From: F23-D06 sp963603365
GTDB lineage: Bacteria; Bacteroidota; Bacteroidia; Bacteroidales; WCHB1-69
Reading direction: 5' to 3'
Assembly: GCA_963603365.1 (NCBI GenBank)
Contig: CAVCMI010000001.1
Span: 34,875 to 98,874, forward strand
Length of the DNA: 64,000 nucleotides
Shown: positions 25,897 to 33,593 of the stretch, in pieces
Numbering within the stretch: position 1 is the first letter of the stretch
Layout: each line of letters opens with the position of its first letter
Position numbers and translations under genes: made by a program
The notes under the pieces: generated by a model
What the model was told of the DNA's origin: nothing
Database searches by the model: none
What the model saw: only the letters and a program-made list of their open reading frames with translations

Positions 25897-26478
25897 TTAC
25901 AACTGTGACAAGGCATTGCGGATATTATTCTGTGTGTTTTCTATAGAGTCGGAAGCGTCAACAGGCACCAGTCGTCCGTCGGCCTTGTAGTAATCGATGA
26001 CGTTTTTGCTTTTTGTTTCGTATTCGATGAGACGATGCAGAATTGTCGCCTCGTTGTCGTCAGAGCGGTGAGAAATCAGCGATCGCTGTTCCAGCCGGAG
26101 GATGAGTTCCTCGCGGGGTACCTCGATAGAGAGGACGCAGCGGATATGCTGTCCCGTGCGATTCATCATCTCATCGAGGGCTTTGGCTTGAGCCACCGTT
26201 CTCGGGAATCCGTCGAGAATGCAGCTGCGGTCTGTGCCGGTGATGGCTTTCTCGACCATCTCGATCACGATTTCATCAGCAACAAGATTCCCTTGGTCCA
26301 GTTCTTTCTGCACAAACTGTCCGAGTGGAGTTTGCTCTGCAACCTCCTTGCGCAGCAGGTCACCCGTAGAAAGATGCACCATGTCGTATCTTTTAGCCAT
26401 CAGGTCGGCATGGGTTCCTTTTCCGGCGCCGGGCGCCCCGAAAATAATGATGTGTTGTTGAGTGTTATGGTCTTGCAT
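25897..26478 (-). CDS. adk: Adenylate kinase
   Basis: 193 aa. The P-loop GAPGAGKGT (residues 14-22), the AMP-site STGDLLRKEV and the NMP-bind DGFPRT segment are present, and the lid is the short non-zinc type. It catalyses ATP + AMP = 2 ADP. It lies 42 bp upstream of the Nfn gene and 18 bp downstream of the group-B hydrogenase, so this housekeeping enzyme is embedded in a hydrogenase operon; in other Bacteroidales adk is usually elsewhere, next to hpt and obg. Confidence 0.95.
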   Translation of the reverse strand: MQDHNTQQHIIIFGAPGAGKGTHADLMAKRYDMVHLSTGDLLRKEVAEQTPLGQFVQKELDQGNLVADEIVIEMVEKAITGTDRSCILDGFPRTVAQAKALDEMMNRTGQHIRCVLSIEVPREELILRLEQRSLISHRSDDNEATILHRLIEYETKSKNVIDYYKADGRLVPVDASDSIENTQNNIRNALSQL

Positions 26479-26496
26479 TGTTGTTTGGTGTCAATG

Positions 26497-27954
26497 TTAT
26501 TCTTGTTTTTTCTCATTGTCCTTGCTCAAGTCATACAGCCTTACAGAGTTGTAGATGGTGCGTTCTTTTGCTTCGTTGCCGTATTTTTCCACATCCACCA
26601 CATTCCTTGGACTATGGGTGATGCAAAGCGGACCGTTCAGGCAGCCGCCATCGCAAGCCATACCCTCAAAGAAATTCTCGGCTGCCTTGCCCACTTTGAG
26701 CTTGAGCAGGTTGAGTTTGCACTCTTCAATGCCGTTCATGACAACAGGCTTCAGTCCGTCGACGCCCATGTCTTTGGCCACGTCTGTTACACCTTGCGTA
26801 ATGCCGCCTGACTTGGCGAAGATGCGGCCGTAGAAAGATGCGTTGTTCAGCTCGGTGTCTTCCTGTGCAGCCGTGTCGATGCCGCGGGCATCCATAAAGG
26901 CTTGCAGTTCTTCAAAAGACATCACGCTGTCTACCATGCCGTCGGTTTTCGGAAGACGGTATTCCATTTTCTTGGAACTGCAGGGCCCGATGAACACGAC
27001 CTTTGCTGTAGGGTCAGAGTGTTTGATGAGCCGGGCGGTCTGTACCATAGGTGAAACCGACGAGGAAACGTATTGTTTCAGGGTCGGGAAGTTCTTTTCA
27101 ATAAAGGCCACAAACGAAGGACAACACGAGGTGGTCAGCATCTTCTTTTCGCTCCACTCCTTAACTTCGTGATACAGGGTGATGTCGGCTCCGAGGGCTG
27201 CCTCTACCACTTGATGGAAACCTAATTTCTGGATGGCGGTAACCACCTGTGTCACCCTGCCGAAACGGCATTGGCTGACAATGGCCGGTGCAATGACGGC
27301 ATAGACCCTGTATTTGGTGTTGTTCTCTGACTTTTTCAGAATGTCCACAATGTCGAGCACGAGCGACTTGTCGGAAATGGCGCCGAACGGGCATTTGTAT
27401 ACACAAGCGCCGCAGGAGATGCACTTGCTGTTGTCGATTTTTGCCTTGCGGTTCTCGTCCATAGAGATGGCTTTCACCTTGCAGCTGACCATGCAGGGGC
27501 GGTGTTGGAGGATAATGGCGGTATAGGGGCAGGCCTTGGTACATTTGCCGCACTCTATGCACTTCTCTTTGTCCACTACAGCCTTGTGGTTGATAATGGT
27601 GATGGCGTCCTTAGGACAAACCTCTTTGCAGTTGTGCACCAGACATCCGCGGCAGGCCGGGGTTACATAGATGCCGTCGATAGGACATTCATCGCAGGCA
27701 CTGTCAATGACTTCTATGACATTGGGGTTCTCCTTGTTGCCGCCCATGGCCACTTGAATGCGGTCTTGGATGATGGCGCGCTCCTTATAGATGCAGCAAC
27801 GGGTTTCAGGTTTCGGACCCGGACTGATCAGTTTCGGTATATCCATATAGGCGTTTTCAAGCCCGCCATCGTATGCTCTTCTGATCACCTCTTTGAGAAC
27901 TCTGTATTTGATGAGTTGAACGTTAGTGTCAAAAATTCTTGTTTTGTTGTCCAT
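26497..27954 (-). CDS. Group-B [FeFe]-hydrogenase
   Basis: 485 aa. The N-terminal 200 residues carry several 4Fe-4S sets (around Cys87-90, 101-113, 132-142 and 178-188) that feed electrons to the H-cluster domain. The H-cluster signatures are complete: TSCCPS at 275-280 with the proton-transfer Cys277 and the ligand Cys278, FIGPCSSKKMEY with Cys325, and EGMACDGGCLNG with Cys434 and Cys438. It should catalyse reversible H+ reduction to H2 with ferredoxin as partner. The cysteine layout and single-chain build match group B, common in Bacteroidales, rather than the multi-subunit bifurcating group A. No HydEFG maturases are in the window, so they must be elsewhere. Confidence 0.88.
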   Translation of the reverse strand: MDNKTRIFDTNVQLIKYRVLKEVIRRAYDGGLENAYMDIPKLISPGPKPETRCCIYKERAIIQDRIQVAMGGNKENPNVIEVIDSACDECPIDGIYVTPACRGCLVHNCKEVCPKDAITIINHKAVVDKEKCIECGKCTKACPYTAIILQHRPCMVSCKVKAISMDENRKAKIDNSKCISCGACVYKCPFGAISDKSLVLDIVDILKKSENNTKYRVYAVIAPAIVSQCRFGRVTQVVTAIQKLGFHQVVEAALGADITLYHEVKEWSEKKMLTTSCCPSFVAFIEKNFPTLKQYVSSSVSPMVQTARLIKHSDPTAKVVFIGPCSSKKMEYRLPKTDGMVDSVMSFEELQAFMDARGIDTAAQEDTELNNASFYGRIFAKSGGITQGVTDVAKDMGVDGLKPVVMNGIEECKLNLLKLKVGKAAENFFEGMACDGGCLNGPLCITHSPRNVVDVEKYGNEAKERTIYNSVRLYDLSKDNEKKQE

Positions 27955-27977
27955 TTTTTTAAGATTAAAATGTCAAA

Positions 27978-29138
27978 TCAATCATAATTAAGTTCCACCG
28001 ATTTGCCCATAATTTGGAGATTGCGGGCCAACTTCTCTACAAGTTTCAGTTTCATCGTAGTGTCGATTGGGAGACCTTGGTGCGCAGCATTGACACTTTG
28101 TCCCACAAAGAATGTGATGTGCGTGGCTTTCTCAAAGAGGAATTCGGCCAGCAGGGACGCTCCGTCAGTTTTTGTGAACACTTTGGGTGTAAGGTCTTGT
28201 ATAGAAAGGTATTTCTCCGAGAGTTCGAGCAGCCGGCGGAGGGTAAGCACACCCTCAGTGGTCAGGTCAACTCCCTTGATGTAGCCGATAGGCGGCACGT
28301 CTTTGTCGGGGAAATCGAAGCTGGTTTTGAGTTCCGTTTTCAGATAGCGGGCCACGATTTGCGAACTGGTGCCGCCACATACAATCTTCAGGGAATCGCC
28401 CTCCATAAAACGGCCGACATAGAAGTCGTCTTTCTCTTTGTCCACAGGAGGGCCAACCATAATATGTACGTCTTGCCGTTTCCTGATCTTGACGGCGGCA
28501 ACCGTCGTGTCGTCGCCGGGCTTGTCGAGGTAAAGGTCGTTGCAAGCAGAGGCGAGCAGGCAGGCCACGGCCCGCGCTGACATTTCGGGGGTTACATTCG
28601 TGTCCAGGTGTTCCATAATCTGGGGGCGTTCCCATCCGAAATTGAGAATCATTCCGACACCGGCATGAATGGTGCCGTCAGACATCACGATTACAATGTC
28701 ATTCTCCTCAAGATTCAGGTCGGAGCGGAACACTTGCTTGCCGCAGATTGAGAGTTCCGTCCTTTCAAAGTCGCAGCATTTCCCGTTATGGTAATAGATG
28801 GCTTGTGGGTTGTCGAACTCAAACAGGAAGCCTTTGCCTTCCGTGTTTACGTGGATGACGGAAAAGGTGGAGTAGGCAACGCCACGCTCCTTGCACACGG
28901 GAAGGGTTTGTATAATCGTCTCCACACATTCGTACATGTCGATGTCGTTGGAGGCCATGGTGCACAGAATCTTGGAAGTGAGTGTAGAGAGAATGTTCGC
29001 TTTCACACCGCTGCCGAGCCCGTCGGCCAGCACAAGTGTGGTATAGTTGCCGTTCACGCTGCGGGCCACATTGTCGCCGCACAGTTCCTCCCCGTAATGG
29101 TTCAGCGAGGTACAGCCATATTCAAGACAAAGTTCCAT
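27978..29138 (-). CDS. PP2C/SpoIIE-type phosphatase of a sensory hydrogenase
   Basis: 386 aa. Residues about 10-215 form a PPM (SpoIIE) phosphatase: metal-binding acidic motifs GDN near residue 21, ADGLGSG, MSDG and GDDTT are intact, so it should be active on phospho-Ser/Thr. The C-terminal ~170 residues (from about VHIMVGPP, with a VCGGTSSQIV segment) match no domain I recognise. Its stop codon overlaps the sensory hydrogenase start region by one base (29138), so the two are translationally coupled. In clostridia, hydrogenases of this type are paired with such phosphatases as a presumed signal-output pair. No partner kinase, anti-sigma or substrate gene is in the window. Confidence 0.8.
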   Translation of the reverse strand: MELCLEYGCTSLNHYGEELCGDNVARSVNGNYTTLVLADGLGSGVKANILSTLTSKILCTMASNDIDMYECVETIIQTLPVCKERGVAYSTFSVIHVNTEGKGFLFEFDNPQAIYYHNGKCCDFERTELSICGKQVFRSDLNLEENDIVIVMSDGTIHAGVGMILNFGWERPQIMEHLDTNVTPEMSARAVACLLASACNDLYLDKPGDDTTVAAVKIRKRQDVHIMVGPPVDKEKDDFYVGRFMEGDSLKIVCGGTSSQIVARYLKTELKTSFDFPDKDVPPIGYIKGVDLTTEGVLTLRRLLELSEKYLSIQDLTPKVFTKTDGASLLAEFLFEKATHITFFVGQSVNAAHQGLPIDTTMKLKLVEKLARNLQIMGKSVELNYD

Positions 29139-30850
29139 TATTGCGCCGGTTTTTCGTCGGTTAACGTTTTTTTCAGTTTAAGCAGCGCCACCTTCGTCTC
29201 GGCGGTAGTTTCGCCCAAGAGGGAGGCAATCTCTTGTGCCACACGCATCTGTTTTTTGATGACCTCGTCTGTTGTGGACAAGGTTTCCATCTTCACTTTC
29301 TTGATCTGGTCTTCGTAGTTGACATCTTCGGTGATGTCTTTCATGATGCCGAACAGCACATTCTGACCCTGAAGGTAGTTGATGGAGAGGTTGACATATT
29401 TTCCGGAAGAGTGGACATACATCTGTTCGCAGTCAATATGGCATTTCTTGTTGTAGGCGTTGCAGAAATCCAGCGGGTTGAAGAAGTCGATGGCGGGCCT
29501 TCCTTTGGCGTTAGGGTCATCGATGCCGAGCAGTTCGCGTCCTTTGCTGTTGATGTCCACAATGTTCATGTCAGAGTCGAGCACGATGATGCCCTCCGGA
29601 CTGTTTTGGATAATCTCGTAGGAGAGAGATTCGGCGCGTTGGCGCATATAGGGCAGGCAGATCTCGATGTCGGCATAGCCGTTGTAAACAGCCCAGGCCT
29701 TTTCGCGGCAGGTGGAATAGCCGCAAGCGCCGCAGTTCAGTTCATCTTCGGGTTTCATCTTGCCTGTCTTGTGGAGAATGGCTTCTATGTCGCGTTCGCT
29801 TGCGGGCAGGCTGTGGCTTCGTATGCGCTGGTGCGCGGCAGTGAGGCTTACCTCGGGCAGCACAGCCGTGGCGCATGAACTGTCTTTCTCGCGTTCTTTC
29901 CTCACATACTCCCTTATTTCGGCAGTGGATCTTACGCCGCCGCCCTCTTTTGCCAAAGAACAGGGGCCGCTTACGCATCCGTCCACGCAGAGGTTGATTT
30001 CAAGAAACACGTGCGACAGGTACTCGATATTGCTCAAAGCCTCCACGCATTTCTTTGGTCCGTCGATGGCAATGTACTCATAGCCGGCCGGAAGTTCCTT
30101 GAAAGAGTTGATGATCCCTTGGTTGATAGGATACTCTTTGGCGGTATTCGGTGCCTCGTCTTTCTTGCCGCCGATGGCAACGTGGGTAATCTCGTCCAGT
30201 TTGATGTTCTTCTCCTCAAACAGCTGCTCCAGGTCTTCGAAAGTGAGTACATTCTCTATGATTTCGCTCTCTTCGGCTTCGCGTTTTTTTGCAATGCAAG
30301 GTCCGATGAAGACAATCTTGGCTTCGGGATGTTGTTTCTTGAGGAGTTTGGCATGGGCTACCATAGGGGAATCTACCGGGGCAAGATACTTGAGCGCCTT
30401 GGGGTAGTATTCTTGGATTATACGGCAGGTTGCAGGGCAGGCAGAGGTGATGAAGTTTTCAAACTCGCCGGTTTTCAGCAGTTTTGCATACTCTTCTGTC
30501 ACCAGCTGAGCGCCTACGGCCGTTTCTTCGGAATCAAAGAAACCAACTTTGGCTAACGCCAGTTTCAAGACAGAAAAATCTTTGAGGCCGAAACTCGAAA
30601 TATAGGAGGGGGCGACACTGGCAATTACCTTGTCTGTATTGTTGAGCAGAGCCTTGACATTGTCGAGTTCGCTGTGTACGACTTTCGCGTTCTGTGGGCA
30701 GATCAGCGTGCAGTGGCCGCACAGGATGCAGCGGTCTTCAATAATCTCTGCCTGATGACCCTTGAATCTGATGGCTTTGACGGGGCATTCCCGTAAGCAC
30801 CGGTAGCAATCTTTGCACCGGGCGTTCCGCAACTCCAAAAAATGTGTCAT
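29138..30850 (-). CDS. Sensory-type [FeFe]-hydrogenase with PAS domain (HydS-like)
   Basis: 570 aa. Order of parts: two 4Fe-4S ferredoxin sets (Cys12, 15, 18, 22 and Cys41-51), an [FeFe]-hydrogenase domain (about 60-300), a further Fe-S motif (Cys373, 376, 381, 398), a PAS domain (about 410-510) and a short coiled tail. The H-cluster motifs are altered: L1 is TSACP (Ala137, Cys138) instead of TSCCP, L2 is FIGPCIAKKRE (Cys185), and L3 is CVDGC (Cys288, Cys292). The missing proton-transfer Cys is known for HydS proteins and predicts weak catalysis suited to sensing. The PAS domain and the coupled phosphatase gene suggest signalling to a phosphoprotein; the ligand (H2 or redox state) is not shown by sequence. 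Confidence 0.85.
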   Translation of the reverse strand: MTHFLELRNARCKDCYRCLRECPVKAIRFKGHQAEIIEDRCILCGHCTLICPQNAKVVHSELDNVKALLNNTDKVIASVAPSYISSFGLKDFSVLKLALAKVGFFDSEETAVGAQLVTEEYAKLLKTGEFENFITSACPATCRIIQEYYPKALKYLAPVDSPMVAHAKLLKKQHPEAKIVFIGPCIAKKREAEESEIIENVLTFEDLEQLFEEKNIKLDEITHVAIGGKKDEAPNTAKEYPINQGIINSFKELPAGYEYIAIDGPKKCVEALSNIEYLSHVFLEINLCVDGCVSGPCSLAKEGGGVRSTAEIREYVRKEREKDSSCATAVLPEVSLTAAHQRIRSHSLPASERDIEAILHKTGKMKPEDELNCGACGYSTCREKAWAVYNGYADIEICLPYMRQRAESLSYEIIQNSPEGIIVLDSDMNIVDINSKGRELLGIDDPNAKGRPAIDFFNPLDFCNAYNKKCHIDCEQMYVHSSGKYVNLSINYLQGQNVLFGIMKDITEDVNYEDQIKKVKMETLSTTDEVIKKQMRVAQEIASLLGETTAETKVALLKLKKTLTDEKPAQ

Positions 30851-30862
30851 AAAACGGTTCCG

Positions 30863-31150
30863 TTAGAGGTTAAGCATTGGATAAATCTGTTTTGCGAACA
30901 GTTCTTCCGCATTGTCCTTGTTCACGTTGTGTAATAATAACTCGTCTGTGCCCAGTTTTTCTACGGTCGGGCTGTCCCAGCCGTCCGCCTTTACGGTTAC
31001 GCCCGTGGCGCAATGCCCGAGGCAGAAACTTGCCTGTAATTCGACAAGGTCTTCCACGTCGTATTTCTTTATGATTTCCTTGAAGACTTCAATGACCTCG
31101 TAGGAGCCTTTCAGATGGCAGGAGCTGCCGACGCAAACTTTTATGTTCAT
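30863..31150 (-). CDS. Thioredoxin-fold [2Fe-2S] ferredoxin
   Basis: 95 aa. Four Cys at positions 6, 11, 43 and 47 (CVGSSC and FCLGHC) match the [2Fe-2S] site of the NuoE/HydC-like ferredoxin family. It lies 12 bp upstream of the HydS-like gene and is the first gene of the tight run to Nfn. It may deliver electrons to the sensory or the catalytic hydrogenase. No NuoF/HydB-like NADH-binding subunit is in the window. Confidence 0.85.
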   Translation of the reverse strand: MNIKVCVGSSCHLKGSYEVIEVFKEIIKKYDVEDLVELQASFCLGHCATGVTVKADGWDSPTVEKLGTDELLLHNVNKDNAEELFAKQIYPMLNL

Positions 31151-31199
31151 AGATAGTTGTTGTTATGTTTTTATGTTGTTGATTAGTTGCAATTCAGTC

Positions 31200-31282
31200 A
31201 AAAAGGCCAATGGCCGCAGGCTATAGTCATTATGAGCAATGTGAGAAAACAAGTTGTAAACAGGGGAAGCCCGCAGCCATTG
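31200..31282 (-). terminator. Candidate terminator after the alcohol dehydrogenase gene
   Basis: On minus-strand RNA, 31268-31282 and 31208-31222 can pair over 15 bp with two G-U pairs, enclosing a 45-nt loop. The palindrome GGCCATTGGCC and a run of five Us follow. It would separate the rex-adh transcript from the hydrogenase operon, perhaps only partly. Confidence 0.4.
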
Positions 31283-31311
31283 ACGCTAATTGTCAAATAA
31301 TAATGTAATGC

Positions 31312-32529
31312 TTAGAAGGTGACTTCCGTATCATAGTAGCAGCATTTCAGCAGCTCTTCCATCTCGCTTTGGGACGGTATTCTGGGGTTTGACCCCGTAC
31401 AGGCGTCCGCAATGGCGTTTTTGGCTATTTCGGGAAGTCTTTCGAGAAAGACATTCTCGGGGACGAATCCTTGCTCGCAGGGATAGGAGTCAGGACCATA
31501 GTGTCGGATGCAGTGGGGAATGTTGAGTTCGTCGTTCATCTTGCGGAGTTCGGCTATGAGCAGACATACCTTTTCCTCATCGTTGCTGCCGCCGAGTTTC
31601 ATTTCGTCGGCAATGATGCCGTAACGTTTCAGTGCGACAGGGTCTTTAGCGTTGAAAGCGATTACTTTAGGCAGATACATGGCATTGGCGGCGCCGTGGA
31701 TGATGTGTGCGCCAAAGTCGGCAAAAGCGGCACCGGTTTTGTGCGCCATGGAGTGTACGATGCCGAGCAGTGCATTGGAGAAAGCCATGCCGGCCAGGCA
31801 TTGTGCGTTGTGCATCTCGTTGCGTGCCTCTGTGTCGCCTTTGTAGGAGTTGATGAGGTCGCGCTGTATCATCTTGATGGCATAGAGTGCCAAAGGGTCG
31901 GTGTAGTCGCAGTTTGCGGTGGACACGTAGGCTTCGATGGCGTGTGTCATAGCATCCATGCCCGTGTGGGCAACCAGTTTCTGAGGCATGGTCTGTGCCA
32001 GTGCAGGGTCCACAATGGCCACGTCGGGGGTGATTTCAAAGTCGGCGATCGGGAATTTGATGCCTTTTTCGTAGTCGGTGATGATGGAGAAGGCGGTAAC
32101 CTCGGTTGCGGTGCCTGACGTGGAGGAGACGGCGCAGAATTTGGCCTTGGTTCTCAGTTTCGGCAGCCCGAACACTTTGCACATGTCTTCAAAGGTGGTG
32201 TCCGGATATTCGTATTTTATCCACATGGCTTTGGCTGCATCGATTGGGGAGCCGCCGCCGATGGCCACGATCCAGTCGGGTTGGAATTCCTGCATTATGG
32301 CTGCGCCTTTCATGACGGTTTGAACGGATGGGTCAGGCTCAATTCCTTCGATGAGTCTGACTTCCATGCCGGCCTCCTGAAGGTAAGAGACGGCTTTGTC
32401 AAGGAATCCGAAACGTTTCATGCTTCCGCCGCCAACGCAGACCACGGCACGTTTCCCGGTAAAGGTTTTCAGCGCTTCAAGCGCGTTTTCACCATGATAC
32501 AAATCTCTCGGTAATGTGAATCTTTTCAT
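31312..32529 (-). CDS. Iron-containing alcohol dehydrogenase
   Basis: 405 aa, normal for the Fe-ADH family (group III alcohol dehydrogenases). The iron-site segments are present: HTGMDAMTHAIEAYVS and, about 70 residues on, HSMAHKTGAAFADFGAHIIHG. NAD(P) binding is suggested by GGGSPIDAAKAMW near residue 96. It likely reduces an aldehyde to an alcohol with NADH, regenerating NAD+. It follows rex by 36 bp, and in many anaerobes such genes are Rex-repressed, so the pair suggests control by the NADH/NAD+ ratio. The exact substrate is not predictable. Confidence 0.88.
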   Translation of the reverse strand: MKRFTLPRDLYHGENALEALKTFTGKRAVVCVGGGSMKRFGFLDKAVSYLQEAGMEVRLIEGIEPDPSVQTVMKGAAIMQEFQPDWIVAIGGGSPIDAAKAMWIKYEYPDTTFEDMCKVFGLPKLRTKAKFCAVSSTSGTATEVTAFSIITDYEKGIKFPIADFEITPDVAIVDPALAQTMPQKLVAHTGMDAMTHAIEAYVSTANCDYTDPLALYAIKMIQRDLINSYKGDTEARNEMHNAQCLAGMAFSNALLGIVHSMAHKTGAAFADFGAHIIHGAANAMYLPKVIAFNAKDPVALKRYGIIADEMKLGGSNDEEKVCLLIAELRKMNDELNIPHCIRHYGPDSYPCEQGFVPENVFLERLPEIAKNAIADACTGSNPRIPSQSEMEELLKCCYYDTEVTF

Positions 32530-32565
32530 CTCATTTATATTTAAGGGTTTTTTGATAGAATCCGG

Positions 32566-33234
32566 TTATTGCGGTTGTTCGTTCTTTTTCAGTTTCTGGC
32601 TCAGTTTGTGCGAAAGCAGTGCAAGTGAGGCGGCCAGGTTCTCGTTCTTCACAAGAATGTCGGGAGAGACGTCTAACGAGACGGGGGCAAAGTTCCAGAT
32701 GGCCTGAATGCCGGCGCGCACCAATTGGTCGCACACCATCTGCGCCTGGTCTTGAGGCACCGCGATGATGGCTATTTTGATTTTCATGCGCCGAACGAGG
32801 TTTGCCAGTTTCTCCATAGGCAAAATTGGTTTCCCGTTGACCTTGATGCCGTTGAGGTTCTCGTCGTTGTCGAAGCCTGCCACGATGGATAGCCCGAAGT
32901 CCTTGAAGCCGCCATAGGAAAGGAGCGTGTGCCCAAGGCTTCCCACCCCGACCAGCACGGCCTCTTCTACGTTGCGGTATCCCAAAAAGTTGCTGATGTC
33001 TTCGTATAGGTGCTCAACCTTGAACCCGACACGTGGCGTTCCGGCCTCGCTGCTGACACTCGACAGGTCTTTGCGCACCAACACTTGGTTGAGGTTCAGC
33101 TTTTTTGCAATGACAGATGCCGACACGTTGGCTTCCCCATTATGCCGCAGTTTGCACAAGATGCTGTAATACAACGGAAGCCGGCTCAATGTCGATTTCA
33201 ATACTACCAGTGACTTGTCCGTTCGCGCTTTCAT
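32566..33234 (-). CDS. rex: Redox-sensing transcriptional repressor Rex
   Basis: 222 aa. An N-terminal winged helix (LNQVLVRKDLSSVS) is followed by a Rossmann fold with the NADH-binding VGVGSLGHTLL motif (about residues 95-105) and the C-terminal swap helix. Rex dimers bind DNA when NAD+ is high and leave when NADH builds up, turning on fermentation genes. It stands directly upstream of an Fe-ADH and the hydrogenase run, its expected targets. I did not find a clear Rex-type palindrome in the upstream region. A -7 box lies 30 nt before its start. Confidence 0.93.
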   Translation of the reverse strand: MKARTDKSLVVLKSTLSRLPLYYSILCKLRHNGEANVSASVIAKKLNLNQVLVRKDLSSVSSEAGTPRVGFKVEHLYEDISNFLGYRNVEEAVLVGVGSLGHTLLSYGGFKDFGLSIVAGFDNDENLNGIKVNGKPILPMEKLANLVRRMKIKIAIIAVPQDQAQMVCDQLVRAGIQAIWNFAPVSLDVSPDILVKNENLAASLALLSHKLSQKLKKNEQPQ

Positions 33235-33264
33235 TCAGTATTTTTTTATCCATTTAATCCGAGG

Positions 33265-33272
33265 CAAAAATA
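33265..33272 (-). promoter_or_regulatory. -7 promoter box for rex
   Basis: TATTTTTG on the minus strand, 30 nt before the ATG at 33234. Confidence 0.6.
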
Positions 33273-33496
33273 TAATTATTTTGCTCTTGTTCAACCGACA
33301 TGCAAACTTTTTTAGCGTTCTTTAATTTATTATAAATCAATAATGTAATAATAAAAACCACGACTCAATATGAAAGAAATCCGAATGTTGCAGTCCCGCT
33401 GTACGGAAGAAAAGATGTTTTTTTACGGAAATGTATCGATATTTTTTCAAGGTCAGGCACTTTTCCCGGTGGACAATTCTGTGATACTATTTTTCC

Positions 33497-33504
33497 TACC
33501 TTTG
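33497..33504 (+). promoter_or_regulatory. -7 promoter box for the aminotransferase gene
   Basis: TACCTTTG, 89 nt before the ATG at 33594, leaving a leader of about 80 nt. Confidence 0.55.
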
Positions 33505-33593
33505 CCGCGGCGTTTGGAATCCAAAAGATTTATCAAAAAGTTGACGTATAGTTAGATACAATTATTATAACAATAAACAATTACATTATAGTT

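Larger units (their letters stand above)
33235..33593. other. Divergent intergenic region rex / aminotransferase
   Basis: 359 bp holding the rex promoter box (33265-33272) and the aminotransferase promoter box (33497-33504). A 61-codon plus-strand frame at 33370-33555 overlaps that promoter and looks non-coding. No further feature is seen. Confidence 0.5.

Noticed and set aside
33370..33555. 61-codon frame before the aminotransferase
   Set aside because: It contains the aminotransferase -7 box, so it would be cut by the promoter; no homology.
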